A stretch of 64,000 nucleotides of DNA from Bradyrhizobium nitroreducens (GTDB lineage: Bacteria; Pseudomonadota; Alphaproteobacteria; Rhizobiales; Xanthobacteraceae). Shown here one piece after another: positions 9,251 to 17,605 of this stretch. Below the pieces are notes generated by a model, which was given only the letters and a program-made list of their open reading frames with translations, was not told where the DNA came from and did not search any database. The first letter of the stretch is position 1; every line of letters starts with the position of its first letter. The position numbers and the translations under genes are program-made. The DNA is taken from the NCBI RefSeq assembly GCF_002776695.1, contig NZ_LFJC01000003.1:3996543-4060542 (forward strand), in the 5' to 3' direction.

Positions 9251-10243
9251 CTATTCGGCCGTCGCCGCCGTCCCGTCTTCGAGATGACAGGCCACCCACT
9301 GCTCCGGACCGGCCGAGCGCAGCGTCGGCTCTTCGACCCGGCAGCGGTCGAACACGAGCGGGCAGCGGGTGTGGAAGCGGCAACCCTTCGGCGGGTTGAT
9401 CGGGCTCGGCACGTCACCCTTGAGGATGATGGGATTGCGCTGGGCGCCGGGCTCGGGCAGAGGCACCGCGGAGAGCAGCGCCCTGGTGTAGGGATGCCGG
9501 GGAGCCGCAAAGATCTCGCGGCGCGGCGCCACCTCCACGATCTTGCCGAGATACATCACGGCCACACGATGGGTCATGTGCTCGACGATGGCGAGATCGT
9601 GGCTGATGAACAGCAGCGCGAGGCCGAATTCGCGCTGGAGATCCTGCAGGAGATTGACGATCTGCGCCTTCACGGAGACGTCGAGCGCGGAGACCGCTTC
9701 GTCGCAGACGATCAGCTCCGGTTCGGCCGCAAGTGCCCGTGCGATGCCGATGCGCTGGCGCTGGCCGCCGGAGAATTCGTGCGGCCGCCTGTTCAGCGCC
9801 TCGCGCGGCAGGCGGACGGTATCCATCAGCGCGGTGACACGGACTTCGAGATCCTCGGCGGATTTGGCGAGGCCGAAATTGCGGATCGGCTCGGCCAGGA
9901 TGTCGCGCACGCGCATGCGCGGATTGAGGCTGGAGAACGGGTCCTGAAACACCACCTGCACGCGGCGTCGCATCTGGCGCATCGTGTTCGGCGCGGCATC
10001 GTCGATACGCTGGCCGTCGAGGATCACTTGCCCCGAAGTGATGTCGAACAGCCGCAGGATGGCACGGCCGACCGTCGACTTGCCGCAGCCGGACTCACCG
10101 ACCAGCGACAGCGTCTCGCCGCGCGCGATCTCGAACGACACGCCGTCGACCGCATAGACGAATTCGGACTTGCGCTGGAACAGGCCCTTCTTGACGGGAA
10201 AATGCTTCTTGAGGTCGTTGACCTGGAGCAGCGGAGGGCTCAT
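9251..10243 (-). CDS. Dipeptide/oligopeptide ABC importer ATPase (DppF/OppF family)
   Basis: 330 residues. Walker A is GESGCGKSTVG, the signature is FSGGQRQRIGIARAL, and the Walker B region reads LIVCDEAVSALDVS. The C-terminus carries the oligo_HPY extension, with GCRFHTRCP and a further CHLEDG cysteine; these cysteines often bind an iron-sulphur cluster in DppD/F-type ATPases. It overlaps the partner ATPase gene by 4 nt, is the last gene of a five-gene minus-strand operon, and forms the motor as a heterodimer with that partner. Confidence 0.93.
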   Translation of the reverse strand: MSPPLLQVNDLKKHFPVKKGLFQRKSEFVYAVDGVSFEIARGETLSLVGESGCGKSTVGRAILRLFDITSGQVILDGQRIDDAAPNTMRQMRRRVQVVFQDPFSSLNPRMRVRDILAEPIRNFGLAKSAEDLEVRVTALMDTVRLPREALNRRPHEFSGGQRQRIGIARALAAEPELIVCDEAVSALDVSVKAQIVNLLQDLQREFGLALLFISHDLAIVEHMTHRVAVMYLGKIVEVAPRREIFAAPRHPYTRALLSAVPLPEPGAQRNPIILKGDVPSPINPPKGCRFHTRCPLVFDRCRVEEPTLRSAGPEQWVACHLEDGTAATAE

Positions 10244-11229
10244 GCCGCGACGGCTCCCTTGGCAGCGTAGTGACAGGCCGCGACGTGACGGGGTCCCTTC
10301 TCCTCCAGCCCCGGCGCATATTGGCGGCAGAGATCGGTCGCGAGCGCACAGCGGCCGGCAAAGACGCAGCCTGTGATCGGCTTCCTGAGGTCGGGCACCT
10401 GGCCCGGAATCTCGGCAAGCCGTCGTGCCGTGCCCGTCAGCGAGGAGCCGAGCCGCGGCACCGCACCCAGCAGGCCTTGCGTATAAGGATGGCGCGGCGA
10501 ACGGAACAACTCGGCCACCGGCGCTTCCTCGACCTTGCGTCCCGCATACATCACCATGACGCGCTCGGCGATCTCGGCAACGACGCCGAGATCGTGGGTG
10601 ATCAGGATGATGGCGGCGCCGACCCGGCGCTTCAGGTCCAGCATCAGCTTGAGGATCTGCGCCTGGATCGTCACGTCGAGCGCGGTGGTCGGCTCGTCAG
10701 CGATCAGAAGTTTCGGATTGCAGGCGAGCGCGATCGCGATCATGACGCGCTGGCGCATACCACCGGAGAGCTGATGCGGATATTCGCCCACCCGCCGCTT
10801 CGGCTCGGGAATGCCGACCAGCGTCAGCATCTCGACCGCATGCGCCTCGGCGGCGGCCTTGTCGAGGCCCTGATGGATCATCAGCGTCTCGCGAATCTGG
10901 CGGCCGACGGTGAGCACCGGGTTCAGGCTCGTCATCGGCTCCTGGAAGATCATCGAGATGTCGTTGCCGCGGATCGCGCGCATCTCGCGGTCGGAGAGCT
11001 CGAGGAGATCCTTGCCCGCAAAGCGGATGCTGCCCGCGATCCTACCCGGCGGCTCCGGGATCAGCCGCATCAGCGACATCGAGGTCACCGACTTGCCGCA
11101 GCCGGACTCGCCGACGATGGCGAGCGTCTCGCCTTCGTTGACATGGAAGGACACACCGTCCACCGCGCGGTTGATGCCGCTCGGCGTACGGAAATGGGTC
11201 TGGAGATTCTCGACTTCGAGCAGCGCCAT
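10240..11229 (-). CDS. Dipeptide/oligopeptide ABC importer ATPase (DppD/OppD family)
   Basis: 329 residues from the ATG at 11229 (MALLEVENLQTHF). The frame stays open 22 codons further, into the end of the permease gene, but the family's normal start is here and GAGG precedes it. Walker A is GESGCGKSVTS, the signature LSGGMRQRVMIAIAL and Walker B LLIADEPTTALDVT. The C-terminal oligo_HPY region has GCVFAGRCALATDLC with clustered cysteines. It pairs with the DppF-type ATPase that overlaps it by 4 nt. Confidence 0.93.
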   Translation of the reverse strand: MALLEVENLQTHFRTPSGINRAVDGVSFHVNEGETLAIVGESGCGKSVTSMSLMRLIPEPPGRIAGSIRFAGKDLLELSDREMRAIRGNDISMIFQEPMTSLNPVLTVGRQIRETLMIHQGLDKAAAEAHAVEMLTLVGIPEPKRRVGEYPHQLSGGMRQRVMIAIALACNPKLLIADEPTTALDVTIQAQILKLMLDLKRRVGAAIILITHDLGVVAEIAERVMVMYAGRKVEEAPVAELFRSPRHPYTQGLLGAVPRLGSSLTGTARRLAEIPGQVPDLRKPITGCVFAGRCALATDLCRQYAPGLEEKGPRHVAACHYAAKGAVAA

Positions 11230-11260
11230 CGCGATCAGCCTCGATCCATCAGAGGCAACA

Positions 11261-12184
11261 TCACAGGCTCTTGGCCATGCGCGGATCGAGCGCATCGCGA
11301 AGGCCGTCGCCGAGCAGGTTCACGGCGAGCACGGTGACGGACAGGAACGCCGCCGGGAAGAACACGATGTAGGGCTTCACCTGCCACAGCGCGCGGCCTT
11401 CGGCCATGATGTTGCCCCAGGACGGAATGGTCGGCGGCGTGCCCGCGCCGATGAACGACAGGATCGCCTCCGTGATCATGGCGCTGGCGCAGATATAGGT
11501 CGCCTGCACCAGCATGGGCGCGACGGTGTTCGGCAGGATGTGGCGCAGGATGATCATCGGCGTGCGCGTGCCGCAGGCCACGGCCGCATCCACATAGGGC
11601 TGCTCGCGCAGCGACAGCACGACGCTACGCACGAGGCGCGAGACGCGCGGGATTTCAGCAACGGTGATGGCGAGGATGACATTGCCGACGCTGCCGCGCG
11701 TCAAGGCCATCAGCGCGATCGCGAGCAGGATCGGCGGGATCGACATCAGCCCGTCCATGAAGCGCATCAAGATGCCGTCGGCCCAGCGGATGAAGCCGGA
11801 GACCATGCCGATGGCAAGGCCGGCCGCGGATGCGAAGATCGCGACCGACAGGCCGACCGTGAGGGAGACCCGCGCACCGAACAGCACGCGCGAATAGATG
11901 TCGCGGCCGAGCACGTCGGTCCCGAACCAGTAAAGCGCCGAGGGCGCGCGCGTCCGCTTCGCGGGTGCCAGCGCGGTCGGATCGACCGTGCCGAGATAGG
12001 GCGCGAAGACCGCGATCAGGACCAGCGTCAGCAGCAGCGCGCCGCCGATCGCGACCGTGGGGTGACCGCGCAGGAAGCCGATGAAGCCGTGCCGGATCTT
12101 GACCGGCCGAAGGATCTCCGGCAGTTGCGGCGCGAGGACGAATCCGGCCGGAAGCGATTGCGGATTGACGGTGGTGTCGGTCAA
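11261..12184 (-). CDS. Dipeptide/oligopeptide ABC importer permease (DppC family)
   Basis: 307 residues. It has a cytoplasmic N-terminus of about 40 residues, one membrane segment (VAIGGALLLTLVLIAVFAPY), then the DppC-type periplasmic stretch with FGTDVLGRDIYSRVLFGAR and a five-helix permease core. The coupling motif region reads EIPRVSRLVRSVVLSLREQP followed by the ACG...ILPN loop. It overlaps the DppB-type gene by 4 nt. Confidence 0.93.
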   Translation of the reverse strand: MTDTTVNPQSLPAGFVLAPQLPEILRPVKIRHGFIGFLRGHPTVAIGGALLLTLVLIAVFAPYLGTVDPTALAPAKRTRAPSALYWFGTDVLGRDIYSRVLFGARVSLTVGLSVAIFASAAGLAIGMVSGFIRWADGILMRFMDGLMSIPPILLAIALMALTRGSVGNVILAITVAEIPRVSRLVRSVVLSLREQPYVDAAVACGTRTPMIILRHILPNTVAPMLVQATYICASAMITEAILSFIGAGTPPTIPSWGNIMAEGRALWQVKPYIVFFPAAFLSVTVLAVNLLGDGLRDALDPRMAKSL

Positions 12185-13122
12185 TAGCGGATCCTCGGGT
12201 CAACGAGCGTATAGATAACGTCGATCATCAGATTGACGAGGACGTAAACGAAGCTGAACAGCAGCACGATGCCCTGAATGACGGGATAGTCGCGGCGCAG
12301 GATCGCATCGATCGTGAGCCGGCCGAGACCGGGAATCGCGAACACGCTCTCGGTCACGACCGCGCCGCCGATCAGCAGCGCGATGCCGATCCCGATCACG
12401 GTCACGATCGGCACCGCCGCGTTCTTCAGCGCATGAATGAACAGGATGCCGCCCTGCCCCAGGCCCTTCGCCTTGGCCGTGCGGATATAGTCCTGCTGCA
12501 GCACTTCGAGCATGGCGGCACGCGTGATGCGCGCGACCAGCGCGATGTAGACGCAGCCGAGCGCGATCGCCGGCAGGATCAAATTCTCCAGCCACGGCCA
12601 GAAGCCAGAGCTGAGCGGCGTGTAGCCCTGCACCGGCAGCCATTCGAGCTCGAGCGCGAAGATGTAGGCGAGCATGTAGCCGACCACGAAGACGGGCAGC
12701 GAGAAGCCGAACACGGCAAAGCCCATGATGACGCGGTCGATCAGGCTGCCGGCCTTCCACGCCGCCACCACACCGAGCGGCACCGCCACCACGATCGTGA
12801 GCAGCAGCGTGACGATCATCAGCGACAGCGTCGGTCCGAGACGCTGCCCGATCATGGCGGAGACCGGCAGGTTGGTGAAGATCGAGGTGCCGAGGTCGCC
12901 GTGCAGAATGCGCCAGACCCAGCTTCCGAACTGGACCAGGAACGGACGGTCGAGGCCGAGGCTCTGGCGGATGCGCTCCACATCCTCCGGGCTGGCCTGG
13001 TCGCCCGCGATCACCACGGCGGGATCGCCCGGCGCGATGTAGAGCAGGCTGAACACGAACAGCGCGACGATCGCCATGACCGGCAGGGTCGCGACGATGC
13101 GACGGAGGATGTAGGAGAGCAT
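12181..13122 (-). CDS. Dipeptide/oligopeptide ABC importer permease (DppB family)
   Basis: 313 residues with six membrane segments and the DppB N-terminus (MLSYILRRIVATLPVMAIVA). Family landmarks are DPAVVIAGDQASPEDVERIR in the first periplasmic loop, TRAAMLEVLQQDYIRTAKAK as the ATPase-coupling helix, and FAIPGLGRLTIDAILRRDYP before the last helices. It pairs with the DppC-type permease; the binding-protein gene lies 17 nt upstream on the same strand. Confidence 0.94.
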   Translation of the reverse strand: MLSYILRRIVATLPVMAIVALFVFSLLYIAPGDPAVVIAGDQASPEDVERIRQSLGLDRPFLVQFGSWVWRILHGDLGTSIFTNLPVSAMIGQRLGPTLSLMIVTLLLTIVVAVPLGVVAAWKAGSLIDRVIMGFAVFGFSLPVFVVGYMLAYIFALELEWLPVQGYTPLSSGFWPWLENLILPAIALGCVYIALVARITRAAMLEVLQQDYIRTAKAKGLGQGGILFIHALKNAAVPIVTVIGIGIALLIGGAVVTESVFAIPGLGRLTIDAILRRDYPVIQGIVLLFSFVYVLVNLMIDVIYTLVDPRIRY

Positions 13123-13139
13123 CTGACCTCAGCGCACGA

Positions 13140-14741
13140 TCATGCGGACTTCGATACGCCCCAGAAGAACGGCAGCGGCCCCTTGGTGATGCCGGAGACG
13201 TTCTTTCGCCATGCCGTGTAGGTCAGGAAGAACCCGGTCGGCGCGTAGACGACGTCCTCGATCGCCGCCTTGTTGACCCGCCCGATCGCGGCCTTCTCTT
13301 CGTCGATGCTCTTGGCCTCGAACCAACCCGTGATCTCCTTCTCGGTATTCGGGCTGTTGGGCCAGCCGAACCAGGCCTTGTCGCCGTTGGCACGGATCGC
13401 GGTATAGGCGGCGGGCGTGATGCAGTCGGCGCCGGCATGCCAGCTGTGGAACATGTTCCAGCCGCCCTGCCCGGGCGGTGTCTTCTGCGCCCGGCGCGAG
13501 CCAACCGTGCCCCAATCGGTCGCGACGAAGTCGACATTCATGCCGAGCCGCTTCAGGAGATCCGCGGTGACGTCGCCTTGCGCCTTGGTGATCGGCTGGT
13601 CCTGCGCGACGAGGCAGGTCACCGGCTGACCTGAATAGCCGCTCTCGGCGAGCAGCTTCTTGGCCGCGTCGAAATCGCGCTTGCCCTTGAGGATCTCCCC
13701 GCCCAGCTCATTGTAGACAGGCGTGTCCGGCGTGAAGAACCCCGGCAGCGGCTTCCACAGCGCGGTGTCGTCGCCGACGATCGCGCGCATGTAATCTTCC
13801 TGGCTCAGTGCCATCAGCACCGCGCGCCGTGCCCGCACGTCATTGAACGGCGCGAACAGATGGTTCATGCGGAACGAGCCGATATTGCCGAGGGGATCGC
13901 CGATATCGACGCTGATGTTCTTGTTCTTCTTCAGCACGGACACGAGGTCGGCGATCGGGTTCTCCCACCAGTCGACCTCACCGTTCTGCAGCGCAGCCGC
14001 CGCAGTCGCCGGGTCCGGCATCACGATCCATTCCACGCGGTCGACCATGATCTGCTTGCCGCCGGCCAGCCACGATGCCTTCTCCTGGCGGGGGACGTAA
14101 TCGGCGAATTTCTCGAACACGGCCTTGGCGCCGGGGACCCATTCGCCCTTGGCGAACTTCATCGGGCCCGAGCCGACATATTCGGTGATCTGCTTGAACG
14201 GGTCGGTCTTGGCGATGCGCTCGGGCATGATGAAGGAGCACGGCGCATTGTTCTTGGCCAGTGCGTAGAGCATTTTCGGGAAGGGCTGCTTCAAGACCCA
14301 TTTGAAGGTGCGGTCGTCGACGGCGGTCAACTCCTGCTGGATCGCAATGATCATCAGCCCCATCGGATCGCGCGCAGCCCAGCGCGACAGGCTCGCGACG
14401 ACGTCCTTGGCCAGCACCGGCTCGCCGTCATGGAACTTGAGGCCAGGGCGCAGCTTGAAGGTCCAGGTCTTGCCGTCGTCGGAGGTCTCCTCGGACTCGA
14501 CCATCTGGCGCTGCGGCTGAAGCTGCGCGTCGATGCCGTAAAGCGTGTCCCAGACCAGCGCGGCCGCATTGCGCACCACATATTGCGTGCCCCAGATCGG
14601 ATCGAAATTGGCGAGATTGGCCTGCGGCACGAAGCGCAAGGTGCGGGCTGACGCGCCCTGCGCGATGGCCGGTGCCGAGAGGCCGGTCAACGCCAAACCG
14701 CCTGCGCCGGCCAGTCCCTTCAATACGGTCCTGCGATCCAT
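13140..14741 (-). CDS. Periplasmic dipeptide/oligopeptide ABC substrate-binding protein (SBP_bac_5)
   Basis: 533 residues, first gene of the importer operon. The N-terminus has a twin-arginine-type signal (DRRTVLKGLAGAGG, cleavage near AIAQG), so it is probably exported folded by Tat. The mature part is an SBP_bac_5 fold: KTWTFKLRPGLKFHDGEPV is the family signature, and the long two-lobed body continues to RKNVSGITKGPLPFFWGV. GGAG lies 7 nt before the ATG. Members bind peptides, but related ones bind opines, glutathione or nickel, so the ligand is open. Confidence 0.92.
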   Translation of the reverse strand: MDRRTVLKGLAGAGGLALTGLSAPAIAQGASARTLRFVPQANLANFDPIWGTQYVVRNAAALVWDTLYGIDAQLQPQRQMVESEETSDDGKTWTFKLRPGLKFHDGEPVLAKDVVASLSRWAARDPMGLMIIAIQQELTAVDDRTFKWVLKQPFPKMLYALAKNNAPCSFIMPERIAKTDPFKQITEYVGSGPMKFAKGEWVPGAKAVFEKFADYVPRQEKASWLAGGKQIMVDRVEWIVMPDPATAAAALQNGEVDWWENPIADLVSVLKKNKNISVDIGDPLGNIGSFRMNHLFAPFNDVRARRAVLMALSQEDYMRAIVGDDTALWKPLPGFFTPDTPVYNELGGEILKGKRDFDAAKKLLAESGYSGQPVTCLVAQDQPITKAQGDVTADLLKRLGMNVDFVATDWGTVGSRRAQKTPPGQGGWNMFHSWHAGADCITPAAYTAIRANGDKAWFGWPNSPNTEKEITGWFEAKSIDEEKAAIGRVNKAAIEDVVYAPTGFFLTYTAWRKNVSGITKGPLPFFWGVSKSA

Positions 14742-14995
14742 GAAGTTCTCCCGTTATTGCCGTGATGCCGGCCATCGTTGGCCAAGAGCAGTGAAACCAG
14801 AGCTCATTCGCTTGCAAATGGTATGCCACTAAATGCGCCTTCACCAGCGCGATCTCACTGTCATTTTCGTGAGCTAGACCTCGAGGTCGGCCGGGAGCGT
14901 AGGCCGGCGAATTGCCCATTGCCCTCGACAATTCCTGATGGCAGCATTGTGCGATGCATTAATGAGGTTGTCGTGGACGAGAGCGGCACGATCGG

Positions 14996-16147
14996 ATGAA
15001 ACGGCGCCAGTTCATGTCGCTCATCGGTGGAGCGGCGTTGTCACCGCTCGCCGGGATGCCTTTAACCGCAGAGCCCGGAAGTTGCGGCATCCCTGCCCCA
15101 CAAGCCGATGGCTGGCCAATTGCGTCCGCCACTGAGGACGGACTCGTCGATACCGCGGCGTTGTGCAGGATGACCGACCGGCTCGCGGCGTCCGCCAATG
15201 TGCACGCCGTCCTGGTCGCGCGCGGCGGCAAGCTGGTGTTCGAGCGCTATTTGACGGGCTCCGACGAGATCAACGATCGTCCCATCGCAAACGCCACCTT
15301 CGATGCCGATACGCTGCACGACATGAAATCGGTGTCCAAGAGCGTGGCCTGCCTCGCGCTCGGGATCGCGATCGATCGTGGGTTGATCGCGGGCGTCGAC
15401 GAACCGATCTTCAGCTTCTTTCCCGAATTGTCCGACCTGCGTTCGCCAGAGAAAGACCGCATCCGCCTGTCACACGCGCTCACCATGTCGCTGGGCCTGA
15501 AATGGGTGGAGGCGACGCCGAGCACCGGCAACTACAACAATGACGAGGCGCGCATGCACATGGCCGCCGACCCCTGTCGTTATGTGCTCGGTCTTCCCGT
15601 GGTGACGCCGGCCGGACAGGATTTCTTCTACAACACCGGCACGCTCACGCTGGTCTCGGCCATCATCCGAAAGGCCGTCGGAAAGCCGCTCGACGAATTC
15701 GCGCGCGAGGTGTTGTTCGAGCCGCTCGGCATCACCCGCTACGAATGGACGCGCGTGAAGGGCGACACCGACGCCGGAGGAGGATTGCGCCGGCGTCCAC
15801 GCGACATGGTCAAGATCGGTCAGCTCGTGCTCGCGGGCGGCCGCTGGAACGATCGTCAAATCGTGTCGCAGGCGTGGATCGACGCGTCGACGAGACCGCG
15901 GCTGGAAGCCACGGGTCCCTATTTCTACGGCTATCTGTGGTGGCTTGGCCGCTCCCTCCATGGCGGACGCGAGATCCATTGGGACGCCGCGCTCGGCCGC
16001 GGCGGGCAGTCCATCCGCGTCGTTCCCGAGCTCGATCTCGTGGTGGCTGTGACCGCAGGGTATTATCAGGACTACAGCCCGCGCGCGTTTCAGCTGCAGT
16101 CCGGCGTTTTCAAGGAGGTCTTGCGTGCGATTCCGGTGGCGGGCTGA
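14996..16147 (+). CDS. Serine hydrolase of the beta-lactamase (class C-like) family
   Basis: 383 residues. The start MKRRQFMSLIGGAAL is a short twin-arginine or Sec leader, suggesting export. The catalytic SxxK is SVSK at 112-115, and a YNTG motif in the middle stands for the usual Y-x-N/S element. The C-terminal segment around AALGRGGQSIRVVPELDLVV holds the G-x-G-type third motif. Members include esterases, D-aminopeptidases and penicillin-binding-protein relatives. It is divergent from the peptide importer, with about 250 nt between the two starts, so it could process periplasmic peptides for that importer; this is only a suggestion from position. The ribosome site is weak. Confidence 0.85.
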   Translation: MKRRQFMSLIGGAALSPLAGMPLTAEPGSCGIPAPQADGWPIASATEDGLVDTAALCRMTDRLAASANVHAVLVARGGKLVFERYLTGSDEINDRPIANATFDADTLHDMKSVSKSVACLALGIAIDRGLIAGVDEPIFSFFPELSDLRSPEKDRIRLSHALTMSLGLKWVEATPSTGNYNNDEARMHMAADPCRYVLGLPVVTPAGQDFFYNTGTLTLVSAIIRKAVGKPLDEFAREVLFEPLGITRYEWTRVKGDTDAGGGLRRRPRDMVKIGQLVLAGGRWNDRQIVSQAWIDASTRPRLEATGPYFYGYLWWLGRSLHGGREIHWDAALGRGGQSIRVVPELDLVVAVTAGYYQDYSPRAFQLQSGVFKEVLRAIPVAG

Positions 16148-16165
16148 CTGGCGCGCACCAAGCGG

Positions 16166-17593
16166 TCAACGCGACAGAAGCAGGCGCCGCCAGCCGATGA
16201 CCATTCCCGTGACGGAGAACGCCAGCCCAAGCCCGCAAAGCGCGACGATCAGGATGTCGCGCAAGAGAGGACGTGCGAGCAGGCTCGGAAAGTCCAGCGT
16301 GTGCAGCGCGCCATACGCCCAGCGATAGGCACGACGCGAAGCATCCAGCCTCTGCAGCACAGTGCCGTCGGCGCTGTCGATATCGAACCAGACCTCGCCG
16401 CAATGCGAACGGTAGACCGGTGCACCCGGGACGGTGGATCGTGCAGGATAGTCGTCATTGCCCGCGAGAATGCCGGGAATGCCGCAATCCGCAGCAAGGC
16501 GGGTCGTCAAGCCGCGAACCTCTCGCGCGCTGAGAAATCCGCCTTGTCCCGCATCAGACGCATCTTCCGTCCTGACCAGCGCCTGCGCATCCAGCGCAAG
16601 CCGATCGCGGCGGTAGACTTCGCCGCCGGAGGCAAACCATTCGGCTTCCCGGACTGATGGCGGCAGCTTCACCCGGTCCAGCAATGACGCTGCGGCCCAG
16701 TCGGGCACGGCATTCGCCGCGTCGGCTTCGGGGCCCGTCAGCTGCCCGCGCGAGAACAGCCGGCCATGATCCATCGAGAGCCAGCCGCTGAAGATCCAGC
16801 TGAGCACGAACACCATCGCCGCAAGGCCGAGGACGTGATGCAGCGCGTGCCAGCCGCGATAAGGCGTTGCGAGGCGGCCGCTCCTCATCCTGATCCGCAC
16901 GATGCCGAGCACGGCCCCCAGCAGGGCCGCGATCAGGGCCAGCAGCGACAGCGTCCAGACCACGCCGTCCCACAGCGCCCAATCGCTCCGCAGGACGGTC
17001 GGGTAGATCCAGTGCAGCACGCTGCCGACGAGATTCCAGCCGCGCTCGCTTCGCGTCGTATCCAGCACGACCTCGCCGGTGCGCGAGGAGACGTAGACCT
17101 CCGTTCCGGTCGCGTCGCCGAGCGCCACCCGAAACAAGGGTCGGTGACGGTCGAAGCCGTTCGGAACACTCCACTGGTCGAAGGCCGCGCGCGCAACGAG
17201 AGCCGCATGCGCGGCATCGAGCCCGCGTTGACGCGCATGCGCACCCGCGATGGCGAGCGCCAGATCGGCCGACCGCACCGACGCGTCCTGCCCGTCGGTC
17301 GCGCGAACCGCGCGCAGGTGCGCGGCCATCGACACGATGTAGACCGGCCCATCGCCCCGTTGGATCAGCCGCACGCGCGTCGCATCGGGGATGCCGCTCG
17401 CGGCCACGGCATCGGCAACCGCGATCCGCGCCGCCGTTGGGTCCAGCGGCGCAAGCCCGGCAAAACGTTCCGCTTCCGTCAGCGACGGGAATGGAACGAA
17501 GTGCATCACGATGCCGGTCGCGAACCACATCGCGAACAGCAGACAGAACGCGACCCCGAGCCAGCGATGCAGCAGGACGATCACGCCCATCAT
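16166..17593 (-). CDS. PepSY-domain inner-membrane protein, in the B12-riboswitch transcript
   Basis: 475 residues. A membrane helix with the family start LLHRWLGVAFCLLFAMWFAT is followed by a periplasmic region holding PepSY-type repeats, two central helices (about 213-275) and a final helix (DILIVALCGLGLAFSVTGMV). The segment YRWAYGALHTLDFPSLL before the last helix is typical of this group. Such proteins often stand beside TonB-dependent receptors and are thought to help release or reduce the imported metal complex. It starts 12 nt after the receptor gene, and a cobalamin riboswitch heads that transcript, so a role in corrinoid or cobalt uptake is more likely than in iron uptake. This is inference. 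Confidence 0.85.
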   Translation of the reverse strand: MMGVIVLLHRWLGVAFCLLFAMWFATGIVMHFVPFPSLTEAERFAGLAPLDPTAARIAVADAVAASGIPDATRVRLIQRGDGPVYIVSMAAHLRAVRATDGQDASVRSADLALAIAGAHARQRGLDAAHAALVARAAFDQWSVPNGFDRHRPLFRVALGDATGTEVYVSSRTGEVVLDTTRSERGWNLVGSVLHWIYPTVLRSDWALWDGVVWTLSLLALIAALLGAVLGIVRIRMRSGRLATPYRGWHALHHVLGLAAMVFVLSWIFSGWLSMDHGRLFSRGQLTGPEADAANAVPDWAAASLLDRVKLPPSVREAEWFASGGEVYRRDRLALDAQALVRTEDASDAGQGGFLSAREVRGLTTRLAADCGIPGILAGNDDYPARSTVPGAPVYRSHCGEVWFDIDSADGTVLQRLDASRRAYRWAYGALHTLDFPSLLARPLLRDILIVALCGLGLAFSVTGMVIGWRRLLLSR

Positions 17594-17605
17594 CTCGTCA
17601 GCGCC

